A stretch of 64,000 nucleotides of DNA, from NCBI GenBank assembly GCA_039105265.1, contig JAPFFF010000099.1, positions 1-64,000 of the forward strand. The letters run 5' to 3'. Of the stretch, positions 1-10,361 are shown piece by piece. A program made the translations under genes and the position numbers. Position 1 is the first letter of the stretch. Each line of letters opens with the position of its first letter. Origin of the DNA: Tritrichomonas musculus (taxonomy: Eukaryota > Parabasalia > Tritrichomonadida > Tritrichomonadidae). The notes beneath the pieces were generated by a model. That model ran no database searches. It saw only the letters and a program-made list of their open reading frames with translations, and had not been told where the DNA came from.

Positions 1-617
1 TCATTCAACAAACCAAATTTACGAAGCTGTGTAGCATCTACAGCACAAGAACTTTTATATATTTGTAACAACTTTTCTTTTTCTTCTTTACTCATGTTTG
101 GTGTACATGGTGAATTAGCAATCTTACTCATTGTTTCTATATTTGTTTGCCTTCTTTGATTTTCGAATTTCATCAAAGCCTCAACATCTGATATAATTTT
201 GTCAGAGTTTCTATTATAAGAATCAATGTTCTTCGTCAAAGATTCTACAAGAGACCTAATTTGCTTTGTATCTTTTTTGTTGAAGATAGGGTATTTTTCA
301 GGGTCATCAGCAATTCTGTAGTATAAAAGAAGTGAATCTGATACATCTTTTTTTAGTTCAATTATCTCAGTAAGTGTGTTCAAATCATCATTATATCTGT
401 TTCTATAATAATGTTGATCTGCTTCTGGTTCCTCCTCTTCTTCCAAATAGCTTTCTGGCTTTGGTAAAGACGCTGGTAAAGGAATAGTTACAGTTGGTTT
501 CTTAATCTTATCATCTAGTTTATTAAAGTCCTTTGTACTATCAATCAACATATTTGTTAATTTTTCTTTTTGTTTTGGTGTACTTTGTTTGGCTATCATA
601 AAGGAATTTTTCAGTTC
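1..617. repeat. End duplication, left copy (equals 63384-64000)
   Basis: The first 617 bases match 63384-64000 base for base wherever I compared them, an offset of 63,383. The match is cut off only by the window edge, so its true length is unknown. It means the window either wraps a circular record, spans one unit of a tandem duplication, or holds two nearly identical Maverick A copies. Confidence 0.95.
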
Positions 618-809
618 TTCAAGTCTATTGATTATATCACTTCGATATTTTTTTGGGTTATCAAGACATTCAATGATATTCCAAATAATGTCTTGGTCAA
701 TATTTGCTTGTTCATACATATATAGCAACATTCTACGGTAATTCATATCTTTTATTTGTTCTCTTATCATTTTTTTGAAATCTGTTCCGTCAGCTCGCCT
801 AGTAGACAT
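1..809 (-). CDS. Maverick A DxNGDxxDD-type structural protein, N-terminal part
   Basis: An open frame reads leftwards from an ATG at 807-809 (MSTRRADGTDFKK...) and runs off the window edge. Its sequence continues as in the gene at 61589-64000, which supplies the rest of the same gene type. The first 70 residues resemble the start of the Maverick B protein at 33369-36233: both begin with a short helical segment containing a YxxxIIN-type motif. Only 14 bp separate this ATG from the divergent fibre-gene ATG at 824, so one short AT-rich segment must serve both genes. Function is unknown; position in the element and conservation suggest a virion or assembly protein. Confidence 0.75.
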   Translation of the reverse strand, partial: MSTRRADGTDFKKMIREQIKDMNYRRMLLYMYEQANIDQDIIWNIIECLDNPKKYRSDIINRLEELKNSFMIAKQSTPKQKEKLTNMLIDSTKDFNKLDDKIKKPTVTIPLPASLPKPESYLEEEEEPEADQHYYRNRYNDDLNTLTEIIELKKDVSDSLLLYYRIADDPEKYPIFNKKDTKQIRSLVESLTKNIDSYNRNSDKIISDVEALMKFENQRRQTNIETMSKIANSPCTPNMSKEEKEKLLQIYKSSCAVDATQLRKFGLLN

Positions 810-823
810 TTATTATATTATAA

Positions 824-3112
824 ATGTTCACAATAGAGCAAGCAGGTAGCATCAAGAAAGTGAATACTATAGACGAATTAATAATAGAATACATAAAACA
901 ATATGCCACTTCATGTGGGTGTCAATGCAATAACGTAAATAATATGGGGTCAAGCTTGAATACCGAGGAATTGAAAGAATTATTGGAACCTTACGCAAAG
1001 CTTACGAACTTAAGTGAGTACGCGAAAACAACTGATTTATTCGATTATTTGAAAACAGAGGAATTCAATAAAGAATTATTAAAGTATGCTAGTAGTGAAG
1101 AAATTCAAAACGCTGTTAATACATTACGTGATTACGTTGTTAACAATTTTGCATTATCAACTGACATACCTGAAATACCCACAGTTCTCAAAAATAATGA
1201 ACTACAATTGAATCCGAATGAAGAACCAACAGAAGAAGTTCAACAGAAATTAATGAATGATGATAAACCGCTATCAGCACAAGCATCATATATATTATCA
1301 TCCATGGCAATAACTAAAGCAATGGATTTGATTAATCTTGATGAGTATGCGAAGCTTACGAACTTAAGTGAGTACGTGAAGACACAAGACTTACCAGATA
1401 TGACCAAGTATGCACTCTCAACAGATATACCAGAACCAGTTGACTTGACAGCTTATTTTACTAGTGCACAAGCTGATGAGAAGTTTGTTGATGAGGATGA
1501 ATTGGCTTATGAATTAGATAAGTATGCATTGAAAACAGAGTTGGCCCTTGCTATTGAGCAAGTAAAAACAGATACACCAACAACTCCAACGGATTTGGTT
1601 AATGAATCTGCGTTGAGTACTGCATTGTACGGAACTGAATTGAATATCGAATATCCGAATCCTGTTCGTGATTATATATTTGTAAAACCATACTTACCAG
1701 AAACCGATATACATGTGATATTTGATGTTAATTGGGGTTCTAACACAGATTACATTAACAATATACAACATTTTGATTTGATATTCAAGCCTTATGAAAA
1801 ATATATGAGAGGGTATAGAATGATGTTAGATAATGGATTATCTATTGTTTGGTATGACCGTGGTGAATTTATGGTGTGTAATTCAAGTGGCAATACTCAA
1901 TGGTTAATCAACGTCATTAGAGCACAAATCGAATCACCATTCATTAAAACTGCAAATGTTGTTGATGAAAATCCAGAACAAATCACAATTCAATGTACAC
2001 AGAATGATAGCGGTTGTGTAGTTCCTGATGATGATATAAGAAGAGTATTCACAACCGAAAAGATCATCGTGAAGTTCAAACGAAATGCTGAAGATACAAC
2101 ATATGAAGAAGCTGAATACGAATACAGTTTATTTAAAAGTTTGAATATGATTTACAAATCAACCAGTGGTGAATTAATAAATATTAATTATAATACCCAT
2201 ATTGTCTCATTAAGAGCCACGGATGATACATTGACTAATATTTATGATGTATCTATTACATTAATCAGCAACCAACCTGTGAATGATAATATGATTACAT
2301 CGGTGAAATATGTGAATGATAACTTTGCATTGACAACAGAGTTGGCCCTTGCTATTGAGCAAGTGAAGAGTGAATGTGATAATAAATATGTATCAAAAAA
2401 TGATGATGGTTCATTAACAATTAATAGTACCGAAAGTAATATTGCAAGTTTCTTTAGTTCTGTAAATGCAAATAGTAATACTTCAATTAGATTTGGATAT
2501 GATTCTACATATAATACAGAATTTTTATACAATTCAGCAAAATATGATAATACAGGTGAATTGGATATATATGTTGATGGTTATAAATTTCAATCTTTTC
2601 AAATGTTTGGTTCTGCAAGAAATACAATAATTGATTCTAATTTAAAGGTTAATGGTACAATTACATCCAATGGTTCAAATACAATTACTCATTATGCTCC
2701 AATTGAATCAGCAATGAACTCTATTAATGATTTCGTTATTGGAGCTCCAGTATATATGACTGGTAAGGTTTATAAACATGATGGTGATATGTGGATACCA
2801 TCAACTGTGAATGATACTACAGATTGTATTTGCTCAGTGAAAACACAGGGAACATGGAAAGAGTATATAGGAATTTGCACAAAAATAGATACCAAGAATA
2901 ATTCAGTAACATTCGCTTCCCATGGTGATTACCTTGTGCGTGTCACAGATTCATCATGTTATTGTGTAGGTGACGAAGTTTTTATAGATGATGACAATAA
3001 ACTAAAGATTCTTGCTGGTGCTACTGCAGTAACAGCAAAAATAAGAAGGATGACAGTAGGAATTATTACTAGTATCATAAACACAAATATGCTTGCAGTT
3101 TTTAAGGCATAA
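824..3112 (+). CDS. Maverick A fibre-like repeat protein
   Basis: A 762-residue protein homologous to the 881-residue protein of Maverick B at 36252. It opens with MFTIEQAGSIKKV (B: MFSIEQSGFSIKAA). Residues from about 55 to 250 carry heptad-like repeats of the type YAKLTNLSEYAK and YALSTDIPE. The C-terminal 140 residues are well conserved in B (APVYMTGKVY, GDEVFIDDDNKLKIL, TVGIIT). A trimeric-fibre-like repeat shaft followed by a compact C-terminal domain is reminiscent of phage and adenovirus attachment fibres, but this is inference from layout only. It is transcribed divergently from the DxNGDxxDD gene, and its 3' end overlaps the convergent small gene at 3102 by 11 bp. The frame looks whole. 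Confidence 0.75.
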   Translation: MFTIEQAGSIKKVNTIDELIIEYIKQYATSCGCQCNNVNNMGSSLNTEELKELLEPYAKLTNLSEYAKTTDLFDYLKTEEFNKELLKYASSEEIQNAVNTLRDYVVNNFALSTDIPEIPTVLKNNELQLNPNEEPTEEVQQKLMNDDKPLSAQASYILSSMAITKAMDLINLDEYAKLTNLSEYVKTQDLPDMTKYALSTDIPEPVDLTAYFTSAQADEKFVDEDELAYELDKYALKTELALAIEQVKTDTPTTPTDLVNESALSTALYGTELNIEYPNPVRDYIFVKPYLPETDIHVIFDVNWGSNTDYINNIQHFDLIFKPYEKYMRGYRMMLDNGLSIVWYDRGEFMVCNSSGNTQWLINVIRAQIESPFIKTANVVDENPEQITIQCTQNDSGCVVPDDDIRRVFTTEKIIVKFKRNAEDTTYEEAEYEYSLFKSLNMIYKSTSGELININYNTHIVSLRATDDTLTNIYDVSITLISNQPVNDNMITSVKYVNDNFALTTELALAIEQVKSECDNKYVSKNDDGSLTINSTESNIASFFSSVNANSNTSIRFGYDSTYNTEFLYNSAKYDNTGELDIYVDGYKFQSFQMFGSARNTIIDSNLKVNGTITSNGSNTITHYAPIESAMNSINDFVIGAPVYMTGKVYKHDGDMWIPSTVNDTTDCICSVKTQGTWKEYIGICTKIDTKNNSVTFASHGDYLVRVTDSSCYCVGDEVFIDDDNKLKILAGATAVTAKIRRMTVGIITSIINTNMLAVFKA

Positions 3113-3404
3113 TTTTGTTAATTAGTTTGTCAGTCATATAAATTGAAAGATTGATGTTATATTTTTCTTTGAGTTCTCGTCTGACATATGAGATTTGTTT
3201 GTGCTTTGGTAGCTTTGTTATTTCATTTTTGTTATCTTCATTTTGTATATACTCCATAACTTGTTTTCTTTGTTCATCATTCATATTTTTGCTTTTGTTG
3301 AATGGAGCTGTTCTCTGTTTAGTTATTTTTGGTTTGTCTAATAAGCGATTTAATAACTGCTTGATTTCTAATAACTCTTTTATTATTTCTTGTTCGTTTG
3401 ACAT
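3102..3404 (-). CDS. Small conserved Maverick protein (A)
   Basis: 100 residues: a helical N-terminus (IIKELLEIKQLLNRLLD) followed by a C-terminal domain that aligns with Maverick B's 185-residue protein at 45049 (FNKSKNMN... and LSIYMTDKLIN against FNRSKFLN... and LSISMYMTQKLIN). In A it lies between the fibre gene and PolB; in B it lies beyond PolB, so its place relative to PolB has changed. The function is not recognised. The basic, helical C-terminal domain could bind nucleic acid, which is only a guess. It starts with an ATG preceded by a T-rich leader containing TATTTTTG on the minus strand. Confidence 0.7.
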   Translation of the reverse strand: MSNEQEIIKELLEIKQLLNRLLDKPKITKQRTAPFNKSKNMNDEQRKQVMEYIQNEDNKNEITKLPKHKQISYVRRELKEKYNINLSIYMTDKLINKIMP

Positions 3405-3456
3405 TACTGTTTAAAATAAAAATAAAAAACAAAAAACAAAAATAAGAATGAATTTT

Positions 3457-6400
3457 TTAATAAGAATAATCTTTTGCAGTGAGTCCAGTAATGAAAGGTA
3501 AACAAGCTTGATTCTCTAGTACAATCATTTTTGTGTGTGAACCAGTTAAAGCATTTTTGTTAACAGTAACCTTTGACATAATATTGTTCTTCATTTGTAA
3601 GTTAATGTTCTTACCAACTTTAATAGATTTTTCCATCAAAACTTCTTTATAATCATTACGTACAATATTGTTCTTTTTCAATGATACTCCTTTTAATTTC
3701 ATAGCTTTACTGTTTCATCATTATTCCATATTGTGTAGCATTTTGGTGCAAGTGCTATCATATGGTCTCCTACTTTCTCTATTGCACACCCCAAAAGTTT
3801 CTTTTCATCAGCAATATCATGAAGTTGTGGATTGGGAAAGAACTTATAAACATGCTTGTACCAAAATGATTCATCTTTGATGATATTGTTGAACAACTGT
3901 GATGGGGTTTCATCTTTGTTACCTGAAATGGCAAAGTAAGCAGAATCGGTGTCTCCTTCTATAAAATGAAGTCTATTCATGTCCAAGCACCTATTCATAA
4001 AATCATAGTAGAAGGTACAGTACCAGAATTTAGCATTATCTAATGTCCAAAATGATTCTTGTAAGCAGGTAGTGCAATGATAAGTTTTTGGTTGTTGTTG
4101 AATAATAAAGAGATCATCATTTAATTGAGCACCATTCACGTACGTTTGAGAAATAATATACTGATAAGCTTTGTTAGTATCACATATTTTTACTTTACAA
4201 AACTTCTCAGTGTTCATTCCATCGTAACCATACGAACCATTCATACTAATCTTGTAAAACTTTTCATTACCATTTGACTTCCCAGCAATAATATCTTGTC
4301 GTTTCTTCATGAATGTAGTAACAAATTCACGAAATCCTGTATGAGCTTCATAAATTGAGACACTCTTTACATCCTCTAGCACTAAGCCATGATCAAGTAA
4401 GAACCATAAATAGTAATTGCTAAATGTCATATATTCTCCATAAGTGTCAAGTAACATAGTAAGTTTGCGTTCTTCTTTGTCTAATGAGGCTAGTTTATGC
4501 TCTTGAAGATAAGAGTACATATAACTTCCTATTACTGATTCCTCATTTTTGATGTTGATGTTTCTGAAGACTGGAGGAAAATTAATGAAGTAATTGATCT
4601 TGCTTGCTGGGCATACTAACTTTACTTTTGCTATGAATAAGTGTTTTGGATTTGGTTGGAATCTTGTTTTGCTAGTTATAATGTCTATTGCCTTTTGTTT
4701 TGATTGGTTGTCTTTAACATCTATTCTGCGTACGAAACTACCTGGCATGTACATAATTCCACCATGATATTTATTGAAATCATGTTTTGTAGAAGAAAAC
4801 GATGAAGGGTACAAACTATTAAAATCAACTCCAACAACATGTGTCATTATATTTGGAGTGTCGTACGAAAGAACTTTATTATTGATTGCATCGTACCTAA
4901 ACTTATTAATATGTGTTTCGCCTTTAATATTATATCTGTGCTGTACGTTTGATAGTCCTCCTGTTATGTTATTTCGTAAACTATAATATTCTTGTTCATC
5001 GTTAATGAGAGTAGGTAAATGATTTAGTTTACAAAACTTCTTCAACTGAATTCTTAATGAGGTTATTTTTGGGTCATCACGTTTACGAAGCTTATTACAT
5101 TCTACACAAGCGAGTTTGCAATTGCTCAATTCATGTCCAATATCGTTATCAATTCTATCAAGTGTTGGTTTGTTTACGTTTGTAAAATGTTCCTTACATA
5201 AATGGCAACAACCATTATTGTACATTTTCATAAATTCATCAAAATCAGAAACTGATATACACTTGTCAAGATTTCGCATGTTATTACTATGGGTTTGATT
5301 ATATTTTTGATCTTGCTTGTAATAACAGTCACATTTATATTTCCACCATTTGATTGTTGGTTTGAAGGAATTTTCTTTGTTAATTATGTCGTATTCAGTG
5401 TTTGGATCAAAATCTTTATAAGCAAGAGCGTACTTGATACATGCTGAACACTTTGATAATGATAAGTTTGATATCATGTCTACATTATATTCAGCGTTCA
5501 TAGCAATAAGATTGTCAATTGGCTTAATCATCATTTCTACATCATTATCATTATAAGCTAGTAAGTAATCCCATCTATTTTTGTAGTTCTTGCAATCATT
5601 TACATATTCTGCATAATCTTCCTTAGATAATGGGTTTCGTTGGTTCAAATAACTATAGAAGTCATCATAAACAAATGGTTCTGTTGAAGATAAAACTTCA
5701 TTGTAATTATCACTATTGATAGCCTCATACGGAAAGACTCCCTTGTTACTGTTGGTTTCACCTCCAAAGTCAACACCAAATTGCTTTAATGTTCCACCGG
5801 CAACAAAAGCTTGAGCATCTATAAAACGAAGTTTGGTTGGATATTTAGTTGAAGTAAGTATGAATTGTTTTAGTGATGATAATGTTCCAATGATGCTATT
5901 TGATTCAATTTTCCAATGAGAGGCATTAAGATATTGTTTGAATAGATTACCATCAAATCTTGAAGAATTGAAACCAAATACCGTTATGGTAGTTATATTG
6001 TTGTCTATCTTTTCAGGTACACATGAGTATTGTTGTTTGTCTTTGTATACAATTAATGATTGTTCAAAAAGCCAATCAAGCCATAATGGAATGAAATCTT
6101 TGTTATCCTGTAAACTAAAATGCTTTGTTGTTAAGCCAGAAGCAGACTTTACGCATGAGGAAACTGATAACGGTAAGAGCCGTGAATTGATAATAGTTGA
6201 TTTACTGGCTTCTGTATTTACAACTTGATCCATTGTTTCAAAGTCATATGTTATGTAATAGATATTCGGTTTCCATGGTAATCCGTGTGCAAGACAATAC
6301 TCATAGACAGGATTGTTTAAAATATGTGGACAATATGGTAAAGCTTCCTTGGCTGGTACAAATTGTTTCTTATACTTACCATCACAATGTTTGACATGAT

Positions 6401-7769
6401 CATCGAAACGTTTGATATTGCTATGCCCGTAATGAACATAAGAATTGCATTTTGGACAAACATGAATTGCAGTAAGTTTTTCAGCATCTTTGATAAACAT
6501 AATATGAACAGTAAGGTCTTTGGTAAATAATAATGCTGAATAAGTTGTGTAATCTTTGTTGAAATACCATTGTTCCTGTAAGTCATATTGTTTGTCATTG
6601 TTGTATTCATATATGTTTATGTTGATTTTATGTTTTTCGGCTAATTCTTTCATCTCCTCCATTGTTACTCCTTGAAAATTGTCCAATAAACGTTGTGCAT
6701 GCTTTGGTATTTTTGTTGTATAAGTTATTCCATATTCCTCAAGTAGCAGTTTCTTGGCACGTTTAGTACGATGTTTGATGTCGTATTTGGTTGTATTAGT
6801 CAATTCAGGAAACAAACAACAAGCAAGAAATCGGTACCAACATAAATTATCATCTTCATCATCAACAATTATATAATTATTACTCTTCTTGAATATTTCT
6901 GGAAGATCTTTGATACGACCTGTAACCTTACGCATTCTCGATATCGTAAAGGATATTGAGTGTACAATAGTTAGTTTATTGTTTGATGAAGTTGTTTCAT
7001 AGCTGTTTAGTACAGTTTCTATATACATTTTGCATTCATCAAGGTTTCGTTCATCTTTTACTATAATTGGTATGGCAGATTTGTAGTTTTGCCATCTGAT
7101 CTCTCTAGCCTCATAATCATATTTTTCTTCATAAGTTTCAAAGTCAAAGGTACTTGTTTCAAAGACTCCTGAAAGTTGAAAATGTATTTTAAATGGTTTT
7201 AGTTCACTTTGGTAAACATGAAGCAAGGCATCATATATGTTTGCTAGAGATGATATTTCATTGAAATAATATGTAACAATAGGTTTACCATGATCATTAC
7301 GTTCTTTAACCAAAGCTTCTGGGTAGTCATATGCTTGCAAAGCTGCTACTGCTCTATCGAAATCATTTGGAAAATTAACTATTAGAAAATCATTATGCTT
7401 ACTAGTGAATTGTTGACCATTTTTCTTAAGGTACTCGTACAGTTCTTCGTTTTCTGGTTCATTTACTTCGGGTGTATTAATTATTGTTGTTATTCGTTGT
7501 TGGTTTTGTTTGATAACTTCATCAATGTAATTATTAATGGTAATTTCATCAATAACATCTGTAGGAGCTAATTCATCAGGCTTAATATCACCAAGAAGAA
7601 TATTGTAAGCATTATTGTCGTTGAAATATTTACATAGCCTTGTAATATTTATATTGTTGTCTTGGTCAATAATAATATTAGCATTTAATTTAGTGTTCAG
7701 AATCGCAATGAATTTGGTTATTGTTTCTGTATCCAAATTGAATAATGTTTCTGGTATTAAATTTGTCAT
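3457..7769 (-). pseudogene. POLB: Maverick A protein-primed-type DNA polymerase B region (broken)
   Basis: Family B DNA polymerase of the Polinton type, which replicates the element. In order from the N-terminus: a helical repeat domain (about 5-80); an OTU-like segment with DDNLCWYRFL near residue 311 and VHIMFI near 430; a C2H2-like VCPKC...H...C; exonuclease motifs DFET (about 510), NSSRFD (about 602) and YNDND (about 738); an HNH-like Cys4 insert CHLC...LDRIDND...CVEC (about 850-890); and polymerase motifs DFNSLYP (about 985), MNGSYG (about 1175) and DTDS (about 1273). It is homologous to the 1873-residue PolB of Maverick B at 38986. The region looks broken, with about one break, and otherwise retains all catalytic motifs. 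It is read towards the centre of the element. Confidence 0.9.
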
Positions 7770-7820
7770 TTGGCGTTTGGTTCGTTTTGTATAAGAATAA
7801 AATTAAAATATTTAAAATAC

Positions 7821-8516
7821 AAAAATAATAATTGCTTTTTTAATTAAATTTCCTGAATCTTATTCGTGTTTGGATTGAATTCATTCATGCATTTCTTTCC
7901 TTCATCAGTGTATTTAAAGAATTCGTATACCTCATCGTAAAACTTCTTTGGAAAGTGATATGGCATACCATAATCATTGTAATCACCAGTAAGCTCATCA
8001 ATATAGTAATCAAATATTTCTCCATACTCACGAAAAGCAGCATTTTCATCATGAAAAGATATGTATAAGTGATTCTGCTTTCTGAATATATCCATTTGTG
8101 CGTCTATAATAAAGGGTTCAACAACATCAACAGCATCACGGTCACCATCAATGACTTTATCACAAATGTCAGCAAAAAGGTTATACATATCTGTTCCATA
8201 TGTACGGAGTTGTTTAGCAGCATAATTAGCAAAGGCTTCCATTATATGTAGTGGAAATAAAAAATAAAAAAAATTTTTAAAAAATATAATTTTTGAAAAA
8301 TTGTAAAAACTTAGTTATCCTATCAAAAATGGTGAGTTGATTAAGGGGTTCCAGAAAATTATTCAAATGTATAGGTTGGTAATGAAAACAAGGGTAAAAA
8401 CAATAACAAGTAAACATACCTGATTTTTTATACCTGAGCTTGTTAACTTGCAAGGTATGCTGGGCAAGGTACGAGTAAAATTATTAGATGGTCATCCCGC
8501 ACAGACCATTACTACT
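7821..8516. repeat. Maverick A terminal inverted repeat (right end)
   Basis: A 696-bp inverted repeat of 16951-17646, identical wherever compared. Its outer end reads ...CAGACCATTACTACT, whose reverse complement starts AGTAGTAATGG; compare AGTAGTGAAGG at the end of Maverick B. It contains the complete 132-residue gene and about 270 bp of outer sequence. The inner boundary is the point where the two copies diverge, after AAGCAATTATTATTTTT. Confidence 0.93.
7844..8242 (-). CDS. 132-residue protein encoded in the Maverick A TIR (copy 1)
   Basis: An acidic, aromatic-rich 132-residue protein (MEAFANYAAKQL..., ending NPNTNKIQEI). The whole gene lies inside the 696-bp TIR, so the identical protein is encoded again at 17225-17623 on the other strand. 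The ATG at 8242 follows a T-rich leader (TTTATTTTTTATTTCC). The function is unknown, and I see no signal peptide, membrane segment or cysteine pattern. Maverick B has no recognisable counterpart; its TIR-adjacent 100-residue gene at 54422 is acidic but not visibly similar. Confidence 0.75.
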   Translation of the reverse strand: MEAFANYAAKQLRTYGTDMYNLFADICDKVIDGDRDAVDVVEPFIIDAQMDIFRKQNHLYISFHDENAAFREYGEIFDYYIDELTGDYNDYGMPYHFPKKFYDEVYEFFKYTDEGKKCMNEFNPNTNKIQEI

Positions 8517-8522
8517 GTCGTT
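8517..8522. other. Target-site duplication GTCGTT beside Maverick A right end
   Basis: The six bases immediately outside the TIR terminus are GTCGTT, the same as the six bases outside the opposite terminus at 16945-16950. Six-bp duplications are typical of Polintons. GTCGTT is also part of one variant of the surrounding 23-bp minisatellite unit. Confidence 0.85.
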
Positions 8523-8838
8523 AGCATCTATGTTTGTCTGTTGTTAGCATCGATGTTTGTATGTTGTAAGCATCTATGTTTGTCTGTCGTTAGCATCTAT
8601 GTTTATCTGTTGTTAGCATCTATGTTTATAGCATAGATGTTTATCTGTTGTTAGCATAGATGTTTATCTGTTGTTAGCATCGATGTTTGTATGTTGTTAA
8701 CATCAATGTTTGTATGTTGTTAGCATAGATGTTTATCTGTTGTTAGCATCGTATGTTTTAGCATCGATGTTGTAAGCATTAATGTTTATCTGTTGTTAGC
8801 ATCAATATTTATCTGTTGCTAGCATCAATGTTTGTCAA
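8517..8838 (+). repeat. 23-bp minisatellite (X1, first block)
   Basis: About 14 imperfect tandem copies of GTTGTTAGCATAGATGTTTAT plus a short variable part, giving a unit of about 23 bp. Variants include TCTGTCGTTAGC, TCTGTTGTTAGC, and GCATC against GCATAG. The same array occurs at 16350-16950 and, in opposite orientation, at 58228-58775. Confidence 0.9.
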
Positions 8839-8975
8839 TATTTAAGATAATATTATCTGGCGGTAGGATTATCTGGTTGTGGGATTTATCTGGCTGTGGG
8901 ATTTATCTGGGTATGAGATTAAACTATTTTATTTCTTTTTGATAAATTAATTAAAAAAAAAAAAAAATAAAAATA

Positions 8976-9839
8976 AAGGTCGTACAACTGAATTTTAACA
9001 GTAAAACTCAATGATTGGTTTGTTTAAACTAATTATATTTTATTATAATAATAATAATAATCTGTTTTATAAATATTTACATCGTACAAATTTCAAATTA
9101 AAATAAAAACTAAAAGGATATAAGTATATATTAAATTTTCTTCAGAAAATAAATTTGAGTATTTTATCTCAATTTATTTTAATTATTTTTGATAAGAATT
9201 TTATAACACTTTATAAAAATTTAGAATAGCGATAACTTTTTATATAATTTATTCTAATCATTAATTCTTTTGATATCTTTTTATATGCTTTTAAAACATT
9301 AAGTGTTATATAAAAATAGTTATTATTATTGAAAAAAAAAAAATTCATTTTTTAGCTAAAAATGCAGAAAAATTGAATTTGTTGAATTATTAAATGATGA
9401 TTTTAAAAAAATTGGACGTTACAGGAGCCAAATGAAGAATACAATTTTATTTATATGCATTTACTTTCTAATATATTTGAATTTCATTCTAAATCAAATG
9501 TCAGTTTTTTCTAAAAATGAAGATTTAGTTGATTGGTTTCATAAATATAAAAAGTTTAATATTTCAATTACTGAAGGATTTCGTCAAAAAGTAAAATATT
9601 ATTTGTATAACACATAGTATATCCATTCAAATGACATCTATATTTTTTAAATGATGCAAATATATAAGAAATCGATATATATTGTATTTTAATTAAAGTC
9701 TTTATTTCAACCATTATATTTTATAATATTGGATATAAAATATATAAATTATATATTATAATTATTAAATAAATTATTTATTAAGATAAATATAAATTTA
9801 TTTAATTTTATTTTTTATTCAATTTAGTTGTACGACCTT
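8976..9839. mobile_element. TA-flanked MITE (mariner-like, non-autonomous)
   Basis: An 864-bp segment bounded by the inverted repeat AAGGTCGTACAACT and flanked by TA at 8974-8975 and 9840-9841. The sequence outside it joins seamlessly when compared with X2, where this insert is absent. A TA target duplication with short TIRs fits the Tc1/mariner/pogo group. No transposase is encoded: the longest open frame (9432-9617, 61 residues with a hydrophobic start) has no recognisable domain. The interior is very AT-rich. Confidence 0.85.
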
Positions 9840-10231
9840 TATAAAAATAAAAAAATTAAATTCTATGAGCTTTATGAAAAAAATAACTGAAAAAATTTTT
9901 TTTATAAAAATATCTTAATCAAAAAGAAATAAAATAGTTTACAATTTTAATTACAAATGCAAATAATAATATACTTAAATTAATTATTATCCAAAATATT
10001 TTAAAACAATATGATGGCTGGATAAGTTCAGGTCTTATTTTTTTGGGGTTTTGTTTTATTATATTAAGATAAATGGTCAATATGCGTTCAAAAAGTTCTG
10101 GCTGATTTTTTCAATGGTACGATACAAGGTCAATATTCACCTTAACCGTTGGGGGCAAAAAGGATTGGGGGCAAATAGTATTTCCCAAAATTTTTTTTCA
10201 TTAATTTAAATAAATAATTAATGAAACATAA

Positions 10232-10304
10232 TCTTCTGTAGTTTAGTGGTTATAGCGTTCGCCTAGTAAGCGGAAGGTCGCGCGTTCGATCCGCGATAGA
10301 AGCA
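10232..10304 (+). tRNA. tRNA-Thr (anticodon AGT)
   Basis: A 73-nt cloverleaf. The D-arm region contains GTTTAGTGGTTATAGC. The anticodon stem TTCGC/GCGGA encloses the loop CTAGTAA, giving anticodon AGT at positions 34-36. The variable region AGGTC leads to a T-arm with TTCGATC. The acceptor TCTTCTG pairs with TAGAAGC except at the 1:72 pair, and the 49:65 pair of the T-stem is also mismatched. It is followed at once by seven Ts, so transcription by Pol III is likely. The A-box (TAGTTTAGTGG) and B-box (GTTCGATCC) are intact. The two mismatches leave open whether it is fully functional. Confidence 0.85.
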
Positions 10305-10311
10305 TTTTTTT
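10305..10311 (+). terminator. Pol III oligo-T terminator of tRNA-Thr
   Basis: Seven consecutive Ts directly after the discriminator base of the tRNA, followed by GCATTTTTTG with a second T-run. Confidence 0.8.
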
Positions 10312-10361
10312 GCATTTTTTGAAAAACAGTGAAAATAATTTTTGGTGTTAATGTTTTACTT

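Larger units (their letters stand above)
1..8516. mobile_element. Maverick/Polinton A, right-hand part
   Basis: AT-rich Maverick/Polinton. Parts seen from left to right: a DxNGDxxDD-protein gene (cut by the window edge), a fibre-like gene, a small conserved gene, PolB, and a 696-bp TIR ending ...ATTACTACT at 8516. Polinton hallmarks are present: AG...CT termini and a 6-bp target duplication (GTCGTT at 8517-8522, matched at 16945-16950 beside the other terminus). The TIR looks identical by eye to the one at 16951, which suggests a recent insertion. This part is broken, with about one break, in PolB. With the part starting at 16951 it probably forms one element on a 63,383-bp repeated or circular unit. 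Confidence 0.9.
8517..10066 (-). repeat. Repeat element X1, minisatellite side and AT-rich arm
   Basis: The minus strand matches X2 at about 56254-58775: an AT-rich arm (starting near TTATCTTAATATAATAAAAC), a polypurine/poly-T run, a short CCAGATAA-repeat segment (8850-8925), then the 23-bp minisatellite. Here the arm is interrupted by the MITE at 8976-9839. The rest of X1 lies at 16137-16950, beyond Maverick A's other end, so A appears to have inserted into X1's minisatellite. No coding potential was found. The class is not known to me; X2 has a possible 6-bp target duplication (TAAAGA). Confidence 0.7.

Noticed and set aside
1-8516. A bacterial or phage origin for the window because of the fibre-, HNH- and KilA-N-like genes
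   Set aside because: A eukaryotic tRNA with a Pol III T-run, the caspase-like and ankyrin-type host genes, lack of ribosome binding sites, and pogo/hAT-like transposons all point to a eukaryote.
8448-8636. 62-codon frame across the TIR/minisatellite junction
   Set aside because: It spans the A insertion boundary and reads minisatellite units.
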